The translations under genes and the position numbers were made by a program. From assembly GCA_029243485.1 (NCBI GenBank), contig JAQWRY010000058.1, forward strand, positions 49,427 through 113,426: a DNA stretch of 64,000 bases, written 5' to 3'. Below the pieces are notes generated by a model that saw only the letters and a list, made by a program, of their open reading frames with translations, did not search any database and had not been told where the DNA came from. Each line of letters opens with the position of its first letter. The first letter of the stretch is position 1. Positions 52,601 to 61,618 of the stretch are shown here, in pieces. The stretch is from Candidatus Binatia bacterium (lineage in GTDB: Bacteria; Desulfobacterota; Binatia; UBA12015).

Positions 52601-53971
52601 GATCGGCGTCGGCGTCGGCGTCGCACTCGGATCTTGTGTCGGGGTCGGCGTCGGAACCGGATCGATCACTTCCACACGACCGGACTCGGAATCGGTCTCG
52701 TCGCCGGAAACAGGATCCGTCGCGATGATGACGGCGTCGCCCCGCTCGTGGCCGGAAACGAGTCCCTTGGTCCCGGCGGCGTCGGAGACGGTCGCGACGC
52801 GGTCCTTCTCGGAATGCCACGTCGCGGTCGCCGTGATGTCCTCGGTCAGGCCGTTGTCGTAAACGCGGACGGCGGAAAGCTGCACGGCGCTGCCCACGGC
52901 CACCTGGGCGCCCGCCGGGGAGACCGAGAGGCTGTCGGCCTCACCGACCCAGACGTCGGCCTTCGTGTCGGCGTCGATGCCGCTCGCCTCATGGTGTGCG
53001 TGGATCTCGGCGGAGCCGGACTCGCCCGCAGTGACGACGCCGGCGGCGATGCCGGCGATATGGTCGCGGTTCGACTCCCAAACGACTTCGCTCGAGACAT
53101 CGCGCTGCGTTCCGTCGCTCAGAGTCGCAATCGCCTGGATGGCGCCGGTGGCACCATTCGGCAGCAAGTTCAGCTGGAGCGGAACGAGATGGATCTGCGT
53201 GATCGACGGCGTCGGAACCGCAGTCGGCGTGGGGCCGGGGTCCGGCGTGGGCGACGGCGTCTGCCCGGGCGTCGGAATGGGACTCGGCGTCGGCGTGGGG
53301 GCGACCTCGATGACCGTGATCACGCCCTCGCTGTTGGGCGACTGGTTGCCCGACTCGAGATCCTTCGCGCGGATCAGGACCTCACCGTTCTGATGGGCGG
53401 TGGCGAGTCCCTTCGTGCCGGCCGTGTCCGAGACCGTAGCGGTTGCGACCTTGCCGGACGTCCAACGGACAAAGTCCGTCACGTCGTACCCGGTGCGGCC
53501 GTCACTCAGCGTCGCGGTCGCCGTGAGTTGCAGCGTGTCGCCCTCGACCACCGTAGCGGTGGCGGGAGAGACGGAGACCGAATCGATCTCGGCGACGATG
53601 ACTTCGCCGTCCTCACTCGCACTCGTCCCGGACTCGGGCTCCACGACTTCGATATCCGTGTCACCAGGGCCGATGGCGGTCACCAAGCCGGTTGCCGACA
53701 CGGTCACCACGTCGGTGTCGCGCGACGTCCACTCGACCACGTCGGTCAGGTCGGCGGTGGTGTCGTCCTCGTAGACGCCGATCGCTGTGAGCTGGGCGTT
53801 CTCACCCGGGCCGAGCGTCAGCGGGGAGGGTTGGATCAGGATGTCATCGAGACGCGGGTCGTCGTTCAGCGCCACTGCCAGCCGATTCGCCGCGAAGGCC
53901 ACCGGGACAAGCAGGAGCCCGAGACCCACGACGACCGCAAAAGCGGCCCCGAGGACACGGGCTGAGATCAT
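49667..53971 (-). CDS. Large secreted protein of repeated bacterial Ig-like (BIG2-type) domains
   Basis: 1434 residues. Signal peptide (GAAFAVVVGLGLLLVPVAFA) then about 12-14 Ig-like repeats recurring as VSVSPA...VxxGDTxQLTATAT, W-S-S/D, and VTAxGxGxTxI motifs. Three Pro/Thr-rich linkers (PTPTPSPIPTPGQTPSPTPD, PTPTPTQDPSATPTPTPID, PSPTPTPAPTPTPDPG) divide the protein. No LPxTG, autotransporter or C-terminal sorting motif is recognised. It is probably a cell-surface or matrix adhesin. The frame is open to 54904, but that part overlaps nuoN, so ATG 53971 immediately before the signal peptide is chosen. A sigma-54 promoter lies upstream. Confidence 0.88.
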   Translation of the reverse strand: MISARVLGAAFAVVVGLGLLLVPVAFAANRLAVALNDDPRLDDILIQPSPLTLGPGENAQLTAIGVYEDDTTADLTDVVEWTSRDTDVVTVSATGLVTAIGPGDTDIEVVEPESGTSASEDGEVIVAEIDSVSVSPATATVVEGDTLQLTATATLSDGRTGYDVTDFVRWTSGKVATATVSDTAGTKGLATAHQNGEVLIRAKDLESGNQSPNSEGVITVIEVAPTPTPSPIPTPGQTPSPTPDPGPTPTAVPTPSITQIHLVPLQLNLLPNGATGAIQAIATLSDGTQRDVSSEVVWESNRDHIAGIAAGVVTAGESGSAEIHAHHEASGIDADTKADVWVGEADSLSVSPAGAQVAVGSAVQLSAVRVYDNGLTEDITATATWHSEKDRVATVSDAAGTKGLVSGHERGDAVIIATDPVSGDETDSESGRVEVIDPVPTPTPTQDPSATPTPTPIDLGEVDEINLVPLKLDLLPTGTHTLRAIATMEDGSEIDVTAGCIFESDKERVATVAGAGIVTAVEAGKTKIDAYHPASGKDARKKARIWVGEVESIDISPTGVSVLLGDTKPLLALATYDNGLNEDITDTAEWSSEKARVATVSDGAGSKGFVTGVSRGDAVIVARDPASGKKSKSSSGKVVVFEEGEEDPGDIGTDISYTIGLRDIVLDPASLNLMPGETAFVTATGIYADGSTRDLTEFVKFDSRRSKTAEVDEFGVVTAERGGDTEIRVKEPQTRIKSRVSTRVHVAEMTFIETWPREPLLAPGERIQLLAFASYDNGVEGVDVTGEVKWSSTRTSVAEVEREAPDFGLLTAIGVGETDVTAQHLVTKVKSDRDAGLIRVTLAGAPSPTPTPAPTPTPDPGAPAVVVGQSYTPETIVLQDGETAQIVTSLHYSDGSSDVVNTGLDYGTGDFRVAVVDVTGRVVAKGMGVTHVQITDSVNGFSGTVTVAVREITSLAISPASTGLRVDGSAALEAIATFSDGEIDVDVTNAVEWKSSNPAIASVDENGHVTAHAEGSVRIEVLDRGTRVRSDASTGNVSVVGTLVRVFLTPSRLALPVGGEKNYKAFGVFADGSTIQISDEVQWSIDAGLPPLATISESGRVTAHALGDATVHATDLLTGISSSDSDGSRSLSVVGDLIGIRVSTNTDLTADPPDVVLSAGETKSLKGAGQYAGRVDAFSLGSKLDWVSSDPVAVSVSGSGLVTCQTVGASIISATDPDTGISSAATLGDLVVTCSGQVLGIRTTPDFRDLDYLSTRQLRAYRMLEDGSEIEVTRKVLWTSSDPSIASVIETGGDGGLATAVGDGEVTLLAYDAAFDVSSSASGQVSVIRTRKTRVLLELFPEDDGVGFVGNVGATYGFQARVTYVSGATQGVNLLLTWTSSDPAKVLMGDGSGAFKVNQGQLLAPGTITVTGTYPVDAASATELSVDVVFQVLP

Positions 53972-54110
53972 CCGTTTCGATTGCAAGCAGAACCCTCCGA
54001 GTTTCAATCCGTGGGCGGGATCTTCAATGAGGTGCGGCGGAGGTTGAGGAAGGTCGGAAGGGGTAGCTGCCGGCGGTCTCGGAAAGTCCACGGATCGAGT
54101 TGAAGAAACG

Positions 54111-54125
54111 CAAGATGGGTGCCAC
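54111..54125 (-). promoter_or_regulatory. Sigma-54 (RpoN) promoter for the Ig-like protein gene
   Basis: The minus strand reads TGGCAC-CCATC-TTGC, with the invariant GG and GC separated by exactly 10 bp, matching the -24/-12 consensus TGGCAC-N5-TTGC. Transcription would start near 54099, giving a leader of about 130 nt before ATG 53971. An activator-binding site should lie further upstream, at the nuoN end. Confidence 0.8.
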
Positions 54126-54267
54126 GCCCGACTCCAAAGATGTCTGTTTTTACTGAGAAAATAGGGCCCCGGCGGATGCGGAGGCCTGGCAGGAATGCAA
54201 GTATTCGTAGCCGTGCACGATTCGCCCCCGCAGCCGACAGGAAGAGCCCCGGGGGCGGAACGATCGT

Positions 54268-55722
54268 TCAGCGAAGCGCGGCGAAGGAGTCCCGGGCGGC
54301 ATCCAGAGCCACGTCCGGGAAGATTCCGAAGAACACGGTGCCGAAGAGGGCGACCGCAACGCACAGCATCAGGTAGGGCCGCGGCTCGATCTCGGTGGCG
54401 TCCTTCACCGGGTCCCGCATGAACATCTCCATGATCACGCGGAGATAGTAATACCCCGAGACGACGCTGTTGAGGATCAGTACGACGGCCAGCAAGACCT
54501 GCTGGGCGTCGACCAGGGCCTCGATGATGTAGAGCTTGCCGACAAAACCGGCGAGCGGCGGAATGCCCATCAGCGAGAGCAGGAAGAGCACCATGGCGCC
54601 ACCGAGCAGAGGCCGCCGGCTCCCCAGTCCAGCGAAGTCGGAGAGGAGCTCGTTCGGCTCGTCCTTGGTCCCCATCGCAATCACCACCGCGAAGGCGCCG
54701 AGGTTCATGAAGGCGTACGTCAGCAGGTAGAACAGGACCGCCCCGCCGCCGCGGCTCGTACCGGCCGCGATCGCCGCGAAGAGGTACCCCGCGTGCGCGA
54801 CACTCGAGTACGCGAGCATGCGCTTCACGTTGTTCTGCGAGATCGCAACGAAGTTGCCGAGCGTCATGGTCGCAACCGCGACCCACCACAGCACCATGCT
54901 CCACTCGACGTGGAGTCCTTCGAGGGCCGTGAGGAACAAACGCGCGGTACCCACGACCGCGGCCGCTTTCACCCCGACCGCCATGAGTGCGGTGACGGGC
55001 GTCGGCGCGCCCTGATAGACGTCCGGCGCCCAGAAGTGGAACGGCACGACGCCGACCTTGAAGCCGAGCGCGACGATCAACATCGCGATGCCGGCGAGAA
55101 CCGGCAGGCGCGGCGCATCACCGAGAGCCGCAGCGATACCCGCATAGCTGGTGCTGGCCGTCGCACCGTAGAGCAGCGCAATTCCGTAGAGGAGGAAGCT
55201 CGTCGCGAACGCACCGAGGAGGAAGTACTTCAGGGCAGCCTCGCCCGACTTCTCATCCTGTCGTCGAATGCCCGCCAGCACGTACGCCGGGAGCGACATG
55301 ACCTCGATTCCGAGGAAGAGCACTATCAGGTCGCGAGCGCCGCCCATGATGATCATGCCCGCGACGGCGAACAATACGAGCGAATGGAACTCCCTCGCGC
55401 GGACACCGACCATGGCCATGTAGTGCACGCCCATCATGAGCGAGAGGCCCGCGGCGAGGAAGCACACGAGATTCGTGAATACGGCTACGCCATCAGTCGA
55501 GAACGTCCCACCGTAGGCAGCCGGCCCGTCGGTCCACGCTAGAAGCGAGGCGATCGCCGCGCCCGAGAGCCCGAGGATCGAGAACCAGAAGGGCAGCTCG
55601 GCGCCGCGGTCGTTGTCCGGGAAGAACGTCTCGTACAGCAAGATCCCCATCGCGAAGACCACCACGATGGCGAAAGGCGCGATGGCCCATGCTTCGGCCG
55701 CTCCGAATCCGATGTCGATCAT
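54268..55722 (-). CDS. nuoN: NADH-quinone oxidoreductase subunit N
   Basis: 484 residues with 14 hydrophobic segments; an antiporter-like proton-pumping subunit of complex I. Key segments are GIEVMSLPAYVLAGIRR (essential Glu), LGFKVGVVPFHFWAPDVYQG (Lys and antiporter motif) and RMLAYSSVAHAGYL. It is the last gene of the membrane-arm operon, and its start overlaps the nuoM stop by 4 bp. Confidence 0.96.
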   Translation of the reverse strand: MIDIGFGAAEAWAIAPFAIVVVFAMGILLYETFFPDNDRGAELPFWFSILGLSGAAIASLLAWTDGPAAYGGTFSTDGVAVFTNLVCFLAAGLSLMMGVHYMAMVGVRAREFHSLVLFAVAGMIIMGGARDLIVLFLGIEVMSLPAYVLAGIRRQDEKSGEAALKYFLLGAFATSFLLYGIALLYGATASTSYAGIAAALGDAPRLPVLAGIAMLIVALGFKVGVVPFHFWAPDVYQGAPTPVTALMAVGVKAAAVVGTARLFLTALEGLHVEWSMVLWWVAVATMTLGNFVAISQNNVKRMLAYSSVAHAGYLFAAIAAGTSRGGGAVLFYLLTYAFMNLGAFAVVIAMGTKDEPNELLSDFAGLGSRRPLLGGAMVLFLLSLMGIPPLAGFVGKLYIIEALVDAQQVLLAVVLILNSVVSGYYYLRVIMEMFMRDPVKDATEIEPRPYLMLCVAVALFGTVFFGIFPDVALDAARDSFAALR

Positions 55723-57263
55723 CGCGCTGCCACCCGCGCTTCGTCCTTCGAGTCACCAGCGTCCGCGAGATAACGCGTCGCCCCGGCGCGCTCGAGACGC
55801 CCGAGGAGAACCTCGACCGTCGGCTCGATGCGATTGAGGAAGGGCTTCGGATAGACGCCGATCCAGAAGATCAGAACCACGATCGGCAGGACCGATAGCA
55901 CCTCACGGGGAGACAGATCCGTGAGACTCTCGAGGGCCGAGTTCTTGAGCGGCCCGAAGACCACGTGTTTGTACATCGTAAGCATGTAAGCGGCTCCGAG
56001 AACCACACCCGTCGTCGCGATCGCGGCGGCCCAGGGATGGACGCGGAACATGCCGAGCAAGATCATGAACTCGCCCACGAAGCTGTTCGTTCCGGGCAGG
56101 CCAATCGATGCCATCGTGACAATCAGGAAGAGCACGGAGAAGATCGGCACGACGGCCCAGACGCCACCGTACTCGGCGATCTGTCGTGTGTGCGTGCGGT
56201 CGTAGATGAAGCCGATCAACAGGAACAGCCCGCCGGTCGTGAGACCGTGGTTCAGCATCTGCAGGACGCCGCCGGTCATGCCCATGACGTCGAAGGAGTA
56301 GAGCCCGAGCATCACGAAGCCCATGTGGCTCACCGACGAGTACGCGACCAACCGCTTCATGTCCGGCTGCGGGTAGGCCACCATCGCCCCGTAAATGATT
56401 CCCACGACGCTCAGCCCGATCACGATCGGGAAGGCTTCCTGCGCGGCGTGCGGGAAGAGAGGAATCGCGAACCTGAGGAACGCGTAACCGCCCATCTTGA
56501 GCAGGATGCCCGCGAGATCCACCGAGCCGCCCGTGGGCGCCTCGGTGTGCGCGTCGGGCAACCAGGTGTGCAGCGGGAACATCGGAACCTTGATGAAGAA
56601 CGCGATCGCGAACGCCCAGAACAGAAGCGTTTCCTCGCGGTGCGTGAGAACCGTGTCGTACAGCGTCACGATGTCGAACGTCATCGTCCCCGACTTGGCG
56701 TGGGCGAGGACGAGGTAGAGCATCGCGACCATCATCAGGGCGCTGCCCGCCATCGTGTAGAGCACGAACTTGACCAGCGCGTAGTAGCGACGCGGGCCGC
56801 CCCAGATCCCGAGAACGAAAGCCATCGGGAAGAGCATCAGCTCCCAGAACATGAAGAAGAGGAACAGGTCGACCGCGACCAGCGCGCCGAGCATCCCCCA
56901 CTCCAGCAGGAGCATGAAGAACAGGAATTCCTTCACTCGGTGCCGGATGTCGGTCCAGGAACCGAGGATGACGACCGGCGTGAGCAACGTCGTCAGGACG
57001 ACGAGCCACAGGGAGAACCCGTCGACGCCGAGCGAATAGTAGATGCCGAGCGAGGGCATCCACGACACCGTCTCGGTCATCTGCAACTCGCCGATCGCCG
57101 GATCGAACTGATTCAGCATCATCAGCGCGAGCACGAACGGAACGAGCGAGAAGGCCAAGGCCGCGCGTTGCGGGATCTTCACCGGCTCGGACGGCAGGAA
57201 GAGCAGCAGGAGCCCCAAGACGAGAGGCGAGAAGGTGATCAGACTGAGGATCGGAAGGTCCAT
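55719..57263 (-). CDS. nuoM: NADH-quinone oxidoreductase subunit M
   Basis: 514 residues, antiporter-like subunit. Recognisable are FFMFWELMLFPMAFVLGIWG (essential Glu on TM5), FAIAFFIKVPMFPLHTWLPD (Lys, HTWLPDAH signature), and RLVAYSSVSHMGFVMLGL. It pumps protons in the distal membrane arm. It lies 3 bp after nuoL. Confidence 0.97.
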   Translation of the reverse strand: MDLPILSLITFSPLVLGLLLLFLPSEPVKIPQRAALAFSLVPFVLALMMLNQFDPAIGELQMTETVSWMPSLGIYYSLGVDGFSLWLVVLTTLLTPVVILGSWTDIRHRVKEFLFFMLLLEWGMLGALVAVDLFLFFMFWELMLFPMAFVLGIWGGPRRYYALVKFVLYTMAGSALMMVAMLYLVLAHAKSGTMTFDIVTLYDTVLTHREETLLFWAFAIAFFIKVPMFPLHTWLPDAHTEAPTGGSVDLAGILLKMGGYAFLRFAIPLFPHAAQEAFPIVIGLSVVGIIYGAMVAYPQPDMKRLVAYSSVSHMGFVMLGLYSFDVMGMTGGVLQMLNHGLTTGGLFLLIGFIYDRTHTRQIAEYGGVWAVVPIFSVLFLIVTMASIGLPGTNSFVGEFMILLGMFRVHPWAAAIATTGVVLGAAYMLTMYKHVVFGPLKNSALESLTDLSPREVLSVLPIVVLIFWIGVYPKPFLNRIEPTVEVLLGRLERAGATRYLADAGDSKDEARVAAR

Positions 57264-57266
57264 TGC

Positions 57267-59210
57267 CTACCCCACCCCCACGAACAGCCAGTAGCCACCG
57301 ACGATCGCCACCGCACCGAGCAGCATACCCAAGGCGTAGGACTGGACGTTGCCGGTCTGAAGACGACGCAGCACGCCGCTGTTCCACACGACCACGGCAC
57401 CGACGCCGTTCACGACGCCGTCGATCACGACCGAGTCCACGGTCTTCCAGAAGAAACGCGACGCTCTCTTGTAGGGATCGATGATCAGGGAATCGTACAA
57501 CTCGTCGATCCAGTACTTGTTGAAGAGCACTTCGTAGATCCGCGTCGTCTTTGCGTAAACCTTATCGAGCGTCTCGGGCGATCGCACGTACAGAGTGTGC
57601 GCCCACCAGATTCCGAAGAGCGCGGCACCGGTGGCCGAGGCCATCAGCATCAGCAGAGTCCCGGTGCTGGGATTACCGTGATGTTCGATCTGCGCGAGGG
57701 ACGGTGCGAGATACTCGCCGATGGCGTCCCCCCACAAGAGGTGGAACGGCATTCCGATGTAGCCACCGATGGTCGACAGGACCGCGAGGATCATGAGCGG
57801 CACCGTCATCACCTTCGGCATCTCGTGGACGTGCGCGGCCTTCTCCGGGTCCATCCGGCTCTCACCGGTGAAGGTCCGGAAGTAGGCACGGAACACGTAG
57901 AATGCCGTGAAGCCCGCCGCCGTCGTTCCGAGCAGCCACACAAAGGTGTGTCCGTTCACGAACGCGGCCTCGAGTACCATGTCCTTGGAGAAGAAGGCTG
58001 CGAAGCCGGGCACGCCAGCGATCGCGAGCGATGCGATCAGGAACGTGCGCGCGGTGATCGGCATCTTCTCTTTGAGACCCCCCATGTGCGACATGCGGAG
58101 TTCCCCGTGCAGCGCGTGCATGACGGCGCCGGCACACAGGAAGAGCAGCGCTTTGAAGAAGGCGTGCATCATGAGGTGGAAGATGCCGGCCGAGAATGCG
58201 CCGACTCCCACACCGATGATCATGTAACCGATCTGAGAGACCGTGGAATACGCGAGGACCTTCTTCAGGTCTTCCTGGACGATCGCCATGGTGGCGGCGA
58301 ACAGGCAGGTAATCCCGCCGATGGTCGCGACGACCTCCATCGCAACCGGTGCCTCGACGTAGAGGAAAGAGAGACGGGCAATCATGTAGACGCCCGCGGT
58401 CACCATCGTCGCGGCGTGGATCAGAGCCGAAACCGGCGTGGGCCCGGCCATTGCGTCGGGCAGCCAAACGTAGAGCGGAACCTGGGCCGACTTGCCGGTC
58501 GCACCGACGAGAAGCAGGAGGCAGGCCACGGTCGGAACCCACGGAAGCTTCGCCGCGAGGTCGCCCGCCTGCTCGTTGATGCCCTGCAGGTTCAGCGTCG
58601 CGGTGCCGATCTCGTTCAGGCTCCAGAAGAGCAGGAACATGCCGATCAGAAACGCGGCGTCACCGATACGGTTGACGATCATCGCCTTCTGGCCGGCGTC
58701 CGCGTTCGGCATCTCTTTGTACCAGAAGCCGATCAACAAATAGGAGCAGAGCCCGACCCCTTCCCAACCGATGAACATCACCGGCAGGGAATCGCCGAGC
58801 ACGAGGATCAGCATCGAGGCGACGAAGAGGTTCAGATAGGCGAAGTAGCGCGCCACGTCCGGCTCGTCGTCCATGTACCCGAGCGAGTAGATGTGGATCA
58901 GCGAGCCCACACCGGTGATGATGAGGATCATCACGCTGGTGAGCCGGTCCACGCGGAACGTCAGGTCGATGCTGAGCGGCCCGGCCTCGATCCACGTGTA
59001 GATGTTGTCGACGAGCGCACCGTCGGGGGCGAGCCCCCAGAGGCGGCTGACGGCGAACAGAGCGAGCACGAAGGTCAGGATCAGGGCGCCGGGGCCCGTC
59101 ATCCGCGCGATCGCCGGACGATCCCGGTTAGCGGCCAGTGCGCCCAGTCCGAAGCCGAGAAGCGGCACCAGGACGATGTAGCGCAGTAGTGAGGTCTCCA
59201 TGTCGGTCAT
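57267..59210 (-). CDS. nuoL: NADH-quinone oxidoreductase subunit L
   Basis: 647 residues, the most distal proton-pumping subunit. FIGWEGVGLCSYLLIGFWY (essential Glu), GATGKSAQVPLYVWLPDAMA (Lys; PLYVWLPDAM signature), STVSQIGYMIIGVG and a C-terminal transverse helix region are present. Two in-frame ATGs (59210 and 59201) are possible starts. Confidence 0.97.
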   Translation of the reverse strand: MTDMETSLLRYIVLVPLLGFGLGALAANRDRPAIARMTGPGALILTFVLALFAVSRLWGLAPDGALVDNIYTWIEAGPLSIDLTFRVDRLTSVMILIITGVGSLIHIYSLGYMDDEPDVARYFAYLNLFVASMLILVLGDSLPVMFIGWEGVGLCSYLLIGFWYKEMPNADAGQKAMIVNRIGDAAFLIGMFLLFWSLNEIGTATLNLQGINEQAGDLAAKLPWVPTVACLLLLVGATGKSAQVPLYVWLPDAMAGPTPVSALIHAATMVTAGVYMIARLSFLYVEAPVAMEVVATIGGITCLFAATMAIVQEDLKKVLAYSTVSQIGYMIIGVGVGAFSAGIFHLMMHAFFKALLFLCAGAVMHALHGELRMSHMGGLKEKMPITARTFLIASLAIAGVPGFAAFFSKDMVLEAAFVNGHTFVWLLGTTAAGFTAFYVFRAYFRTFTGESRMDPEKAAHVHEMPKVMTVPLMILAVLSTIGGYIGMPFHLLWGDAIGEYLAPSLAQIEHHGNPSTGTLLMLMASATGAALFGIWWAHTLYVRSPETLDKVYAKTTRIYEVLFNKYWIDELYDSLIIDPYKRASRFFWKTVDSVVIDGVVNGVGAVVVWNSGVLRRLQTGNVQSYALGMLLGAVAIVGGYWLFVGVG

Positions 59211-59228
59211 GCTCTCGAACCCGTGCGC

Positions 59229-59534
59229 CTACCAGCGAAGGAGGTTGATCTCGTCCGCATTGATCGTCTTTCGCTGCGCGAAGTTCACCAGAATGATGGC
59301 GAGACCGACCGCGACTTCCGCGGCGGCGACCGTCATGACGAAGAACACGATGACCTGGCCATCGACCGACCAGTGCTGCCGCGCGAGCGCGACGAAGGTC
59401 AAGTTCACGGCGTTCAGCATGAGCTCTATCGACATCAGGATGACGATCACGTTCCGCCGGATCAGGACGCCGAGCGCGCCTATTCCGAACAGAATGGCCG
59501 CCAGGACGAGATAGTTTTCGACCGGGGTATCCAT
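59229..59534 (-). CDS. nuoK: NADH-quinone oxidoreductase subunit K
   Basis: 101 residues, three transmembrane helices. Buried glutamates of the E-channel appear in [20 protein letters not shown] and [20 protein letters not shown], as in E. coli NuoK. Length is normal. It lies 2 bp after nuoJ. Confidence 0.96.
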   Translation of the reverse strand: MDTPVENYLVLAAILFGIGALGVLIRRNVIVILMSIELMLNAVNLTFVALARQHWSVDGQVIVFFVMTVAAAEVAVGLAIILVNFAQRKTINADEINLLRW

Positions 59535-59536
59535 AC

Positions 59537-60022
59537 TCAGCTCCGCCGCCTCGCCAACACTACGGCTCCGACGACCGCGACGAGGAGCAAGATGCTCGTC
59601 AGCTCGAACGGCAGCATATGGGTGGAGAACAGCTCCGTCGCGACAGACGTGACCGAGCCGAAGTCCGCGGGGCCCGCTTCAGCGGACCCGGAATGCTCCA
59701 TCGTAGCGACCGCGCCAAGCTCGAGTCCGAGAAGTGCGGCTAGACCCCAACCCCACGCGCGAATCGTGCTCCGCTCGGGGGAAGGTTCTTCCGGCTCCAG
59801 ACTGAGCAGCATGATCGCAAACAGGATCAGCACGAGAATCGCGCCGGCGTAGACGATCACTTGCAGGAACGCGATCAGGAACGCGTCCAACGCGACGAAC
59901 ATGATCGCGACCTGGAACAGCGTGAACACCAGGGCCAACGCCGAGTAGACCGGGTTGCGGTGAAGCACGACCGTGAGAGCCGCCGGCACCGTCAGGAAAG
60001 CGAGGATCCAGAAGAGCGTCAC
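59537..60022 (-). CDS. nuoJ: NADH-quinone oxidoreductase subunit J
   Basis: 161 residues, about five transmembrane helices. [40 protein letters not shown] (the pi-bulge helix) and the C-terminal helix [20 protein letters not shown] are typical. The GTG start at 60022 overlaps the nuoH stop (GTGA). The frame is open further upstream, but that part is shadow of nuoH. Confidence 0.95.
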   Translation of the reverse strand: MTLFWILAFLTVPAALTVVLHRNPVYSALALVFTLFQVAIMFVALDAFLIAFLQVIVYAGAILVLILFAIMLLSLEPEEPSPERSTIRAWGWGLAALLGLELGAVATMEHSGSAEAGPADFGSVTSVATELFSTHMLPFELTSILLLVAVVGAVVLARRRS

Positions 60023-61125
60023 GGGATCGTCTTTCCGTCGAACAAGAGAACGAGCACGGCCGTCACGGCCACGTTGATGAGCCCCAGCGGCAGGAGCCGC
60101 TTCCAGCCGAGTTCCATCAGCTGGTCGTAGCGCAGTCGCGGCAGCGACCAGCGAACCAGAATCTGAATCCAGCAGAACAGGAACAGCTTGATCAGGAAGG
60201 ACACCACCTGCAGCACCGTCACCAGGAGGGACGGCAACGCGATCTCGAACCCACCCGGGAAGGCGAAGCCCTCGCGGTAGAGATACGGGACCTGCCACCC
60301 GCCGAAGAACAGCGTGGTGATCAGGGCGGCGACGATCGCGACCTCGACGAAGTCGGCCATCATGAAGACCGACTGCTTCGAACCCGAGTATTCGGTGTAG
60401 AAACCGGCAACGAGCTCGGATTCGGCCTCGGGCAGATCGAAGGGCACGCGCTTGGACTCCGCCATGCCGGCGATGAACAGGATGACGAGTGCGATCGGCT
60501 GGTAGAAAACGCCCCAGGCGGGCAGGAAGCCGAACATCAGCTCACCCTGATCGCGGGCGATCTGCTGAAAGTCGATCGTGCCGAAGGTCAGCACCACGCT
60601 CACGAGCGCCAGGCCCAACGCGATCTCGTAGGAGACCATCTGCGCGGTGCCGCGAACCCCACCCAGGAACGAGTATCGGGAGTTCGATGCCCAGCCGCCG
60701 ACGACCACGCCGTAGACGGCCAGCGAGAGCATCGCGAGAACGTAGAGGATGCCGAGGTCGAGCTCGGCGGCCTGCAGGTTGATCGTGTAGTCACCCGCGA
60801 CGAGCACGTCACCGAACGGAATCACGGCGAAGGTCACGAACAACGGGAAAATCGCGATCCACGGCGCGAGCCAGTGCAGGAACTGGTCGGCCTCGGCCGG
60901 GACGATGTCTTCCTTGTGGAAGAGCTTCAGAGGATCGGCCAGCCACGTGTTCACGATGCCGAGGTTGAACGGCAGAACGCCGCCGAAGAGGTTGGCGCGG
61001 TTCGCGCCAACACGGTCCTGGATCAGGGCCGAGCCTTTGCGCTCTACCCACAGGAGAATCAGCGTGAGCTGCAGGACGATCAGGAAGGCAACGACGACCT
61101 TCCCCAAAGTGAACAAGACCTCCAT
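60019..61125 (-). CDS. nuoH: NADH-quinone oxidoreductase subunit H
   Basis: 368 residues, eight or so transmembrane helices; it forms the quinone tunnel at the junction with the peripheral arm. WVERKGSALIQDRVGANRAN (E-R-K motif), GMAESKRVPFDLPEAESELV and AGFYTEYSGSKQSVFMMADF (charged quinone-site loops) are conserved. It directly follows nuoA by 66 bp; no nuoB, C, D, E, F or G lies in between. Confidence 0.97.
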   Translation of the reverse strand: MEVLFTLGKVVVAFLIVLQLTLILLWVERKGSALIQDRVGANRANLFGGVLPFNLGIVNTWLADPLKLFHKEDIVPAEADQFLHWLAPWIAIFPLFVTFAVIPFGDVLVAGDYTINLQAAELDLGILYVLAMLSLAVYGVVVGGWASNSRYSFLGGVRGTAQMVSYEIALGLALVSVVLTFGTIDFQQIARDQGELMFGFLPAWGVFYQPIALVILFIAGMAESKRVPFDLPEAESELVAGFYTEYSGSKQSVFMMADFVEVAIVAALITTLFFGGWQVPYLYREGFAFPGGFEIALPSLLVTVLQVVSFLIKLFLFCWIQILVRWSLPRLRYDQLMELGWKRLLPLGLINVAVTAVLVLLFDGKTIP

Positions 61126-61191
61126 CTCACCCGCCCCGCCGCATCGTCATTTTGTCCCCGTGCCGCTGCGCCTCGCGCCGCTGCTGCGTGA

Positions 61192-61548
61192 TCATTCCCA
61201 TTCGAGGGCGCCAACTCGCCACACGTAGGCCAGGCCCACCGTCAGGACCCCGACGAACACGGCCATCTCAGCCAGTCCGGCCCAACCGAGCTGCCGGAAC
61301 ACGACCGCCCAAGGGTACATGAACACCACCTCGATATCGAAAACGATGAAGAGGATGGCGGTGAGGTAGAACTTGATCGGGAAGCGAACCCCCCGCAACG
61401 AGCCGACCGGCGGATTCCCAGTCTCGAAGATTTCGAGCTTGGTCTTGGTCGGGTTCTTGGGCCCCAGGATCCAACTGGCGCACACCATGATGGTGGCTAC
61501 GAGCCCGCACAGGGCGAAACTCATTAATAGCGCTAGATACGGATTCAC
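61192..61548 (-). CDS. nuoA: NADH-quinone oxidoreductase subunit A
   Basis: 118 residues, three transmembrane helices. LEIFETGNPPVGSLRGVRFP (quinone-site loop, with an altered form of the usual YECG...R motif lacking Cys) and FDIEVVFMYPWAVVF (FDIE signature) identify NuoA. GTG start at 61548. It is the first gene of the operon and is divergent from amgK with 70 bp between, which must hold both promoters. Confidence 0.94.
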   Translation of the reverse strand: MNPYLALLMSFALCGLVATIMVCASWILGPKNPTKTKLEIFETGNPPVGSLRGVRFPIKFYLTAILFIVFDIEVVFMYPWAVVFRQLGWAGLAEMAVFVGVLTVGLAYVWRVGALEWE

Positions 61549-61618
61549 GAAAAGGTCCCGAAATGACGGGCGCGCGCTCCACCGCGAGCCCGAGATTAGC
61601 TAGGAATTAGGGGGACCG

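Noticed and set aside
53972..54904. Upstream extension of the Ig-like gene (about 310 more codons in frame)
   Set aside because: It runs through nuoN on the same strand in another frame and has no signal or family resemblance. The signal peptide begins at 53971.
55965..59189. A 1074-codon plus-strand open frame
   Set aside because: It is a composition artefact antisense to nuoM and nuoL, which are clearly conserved.
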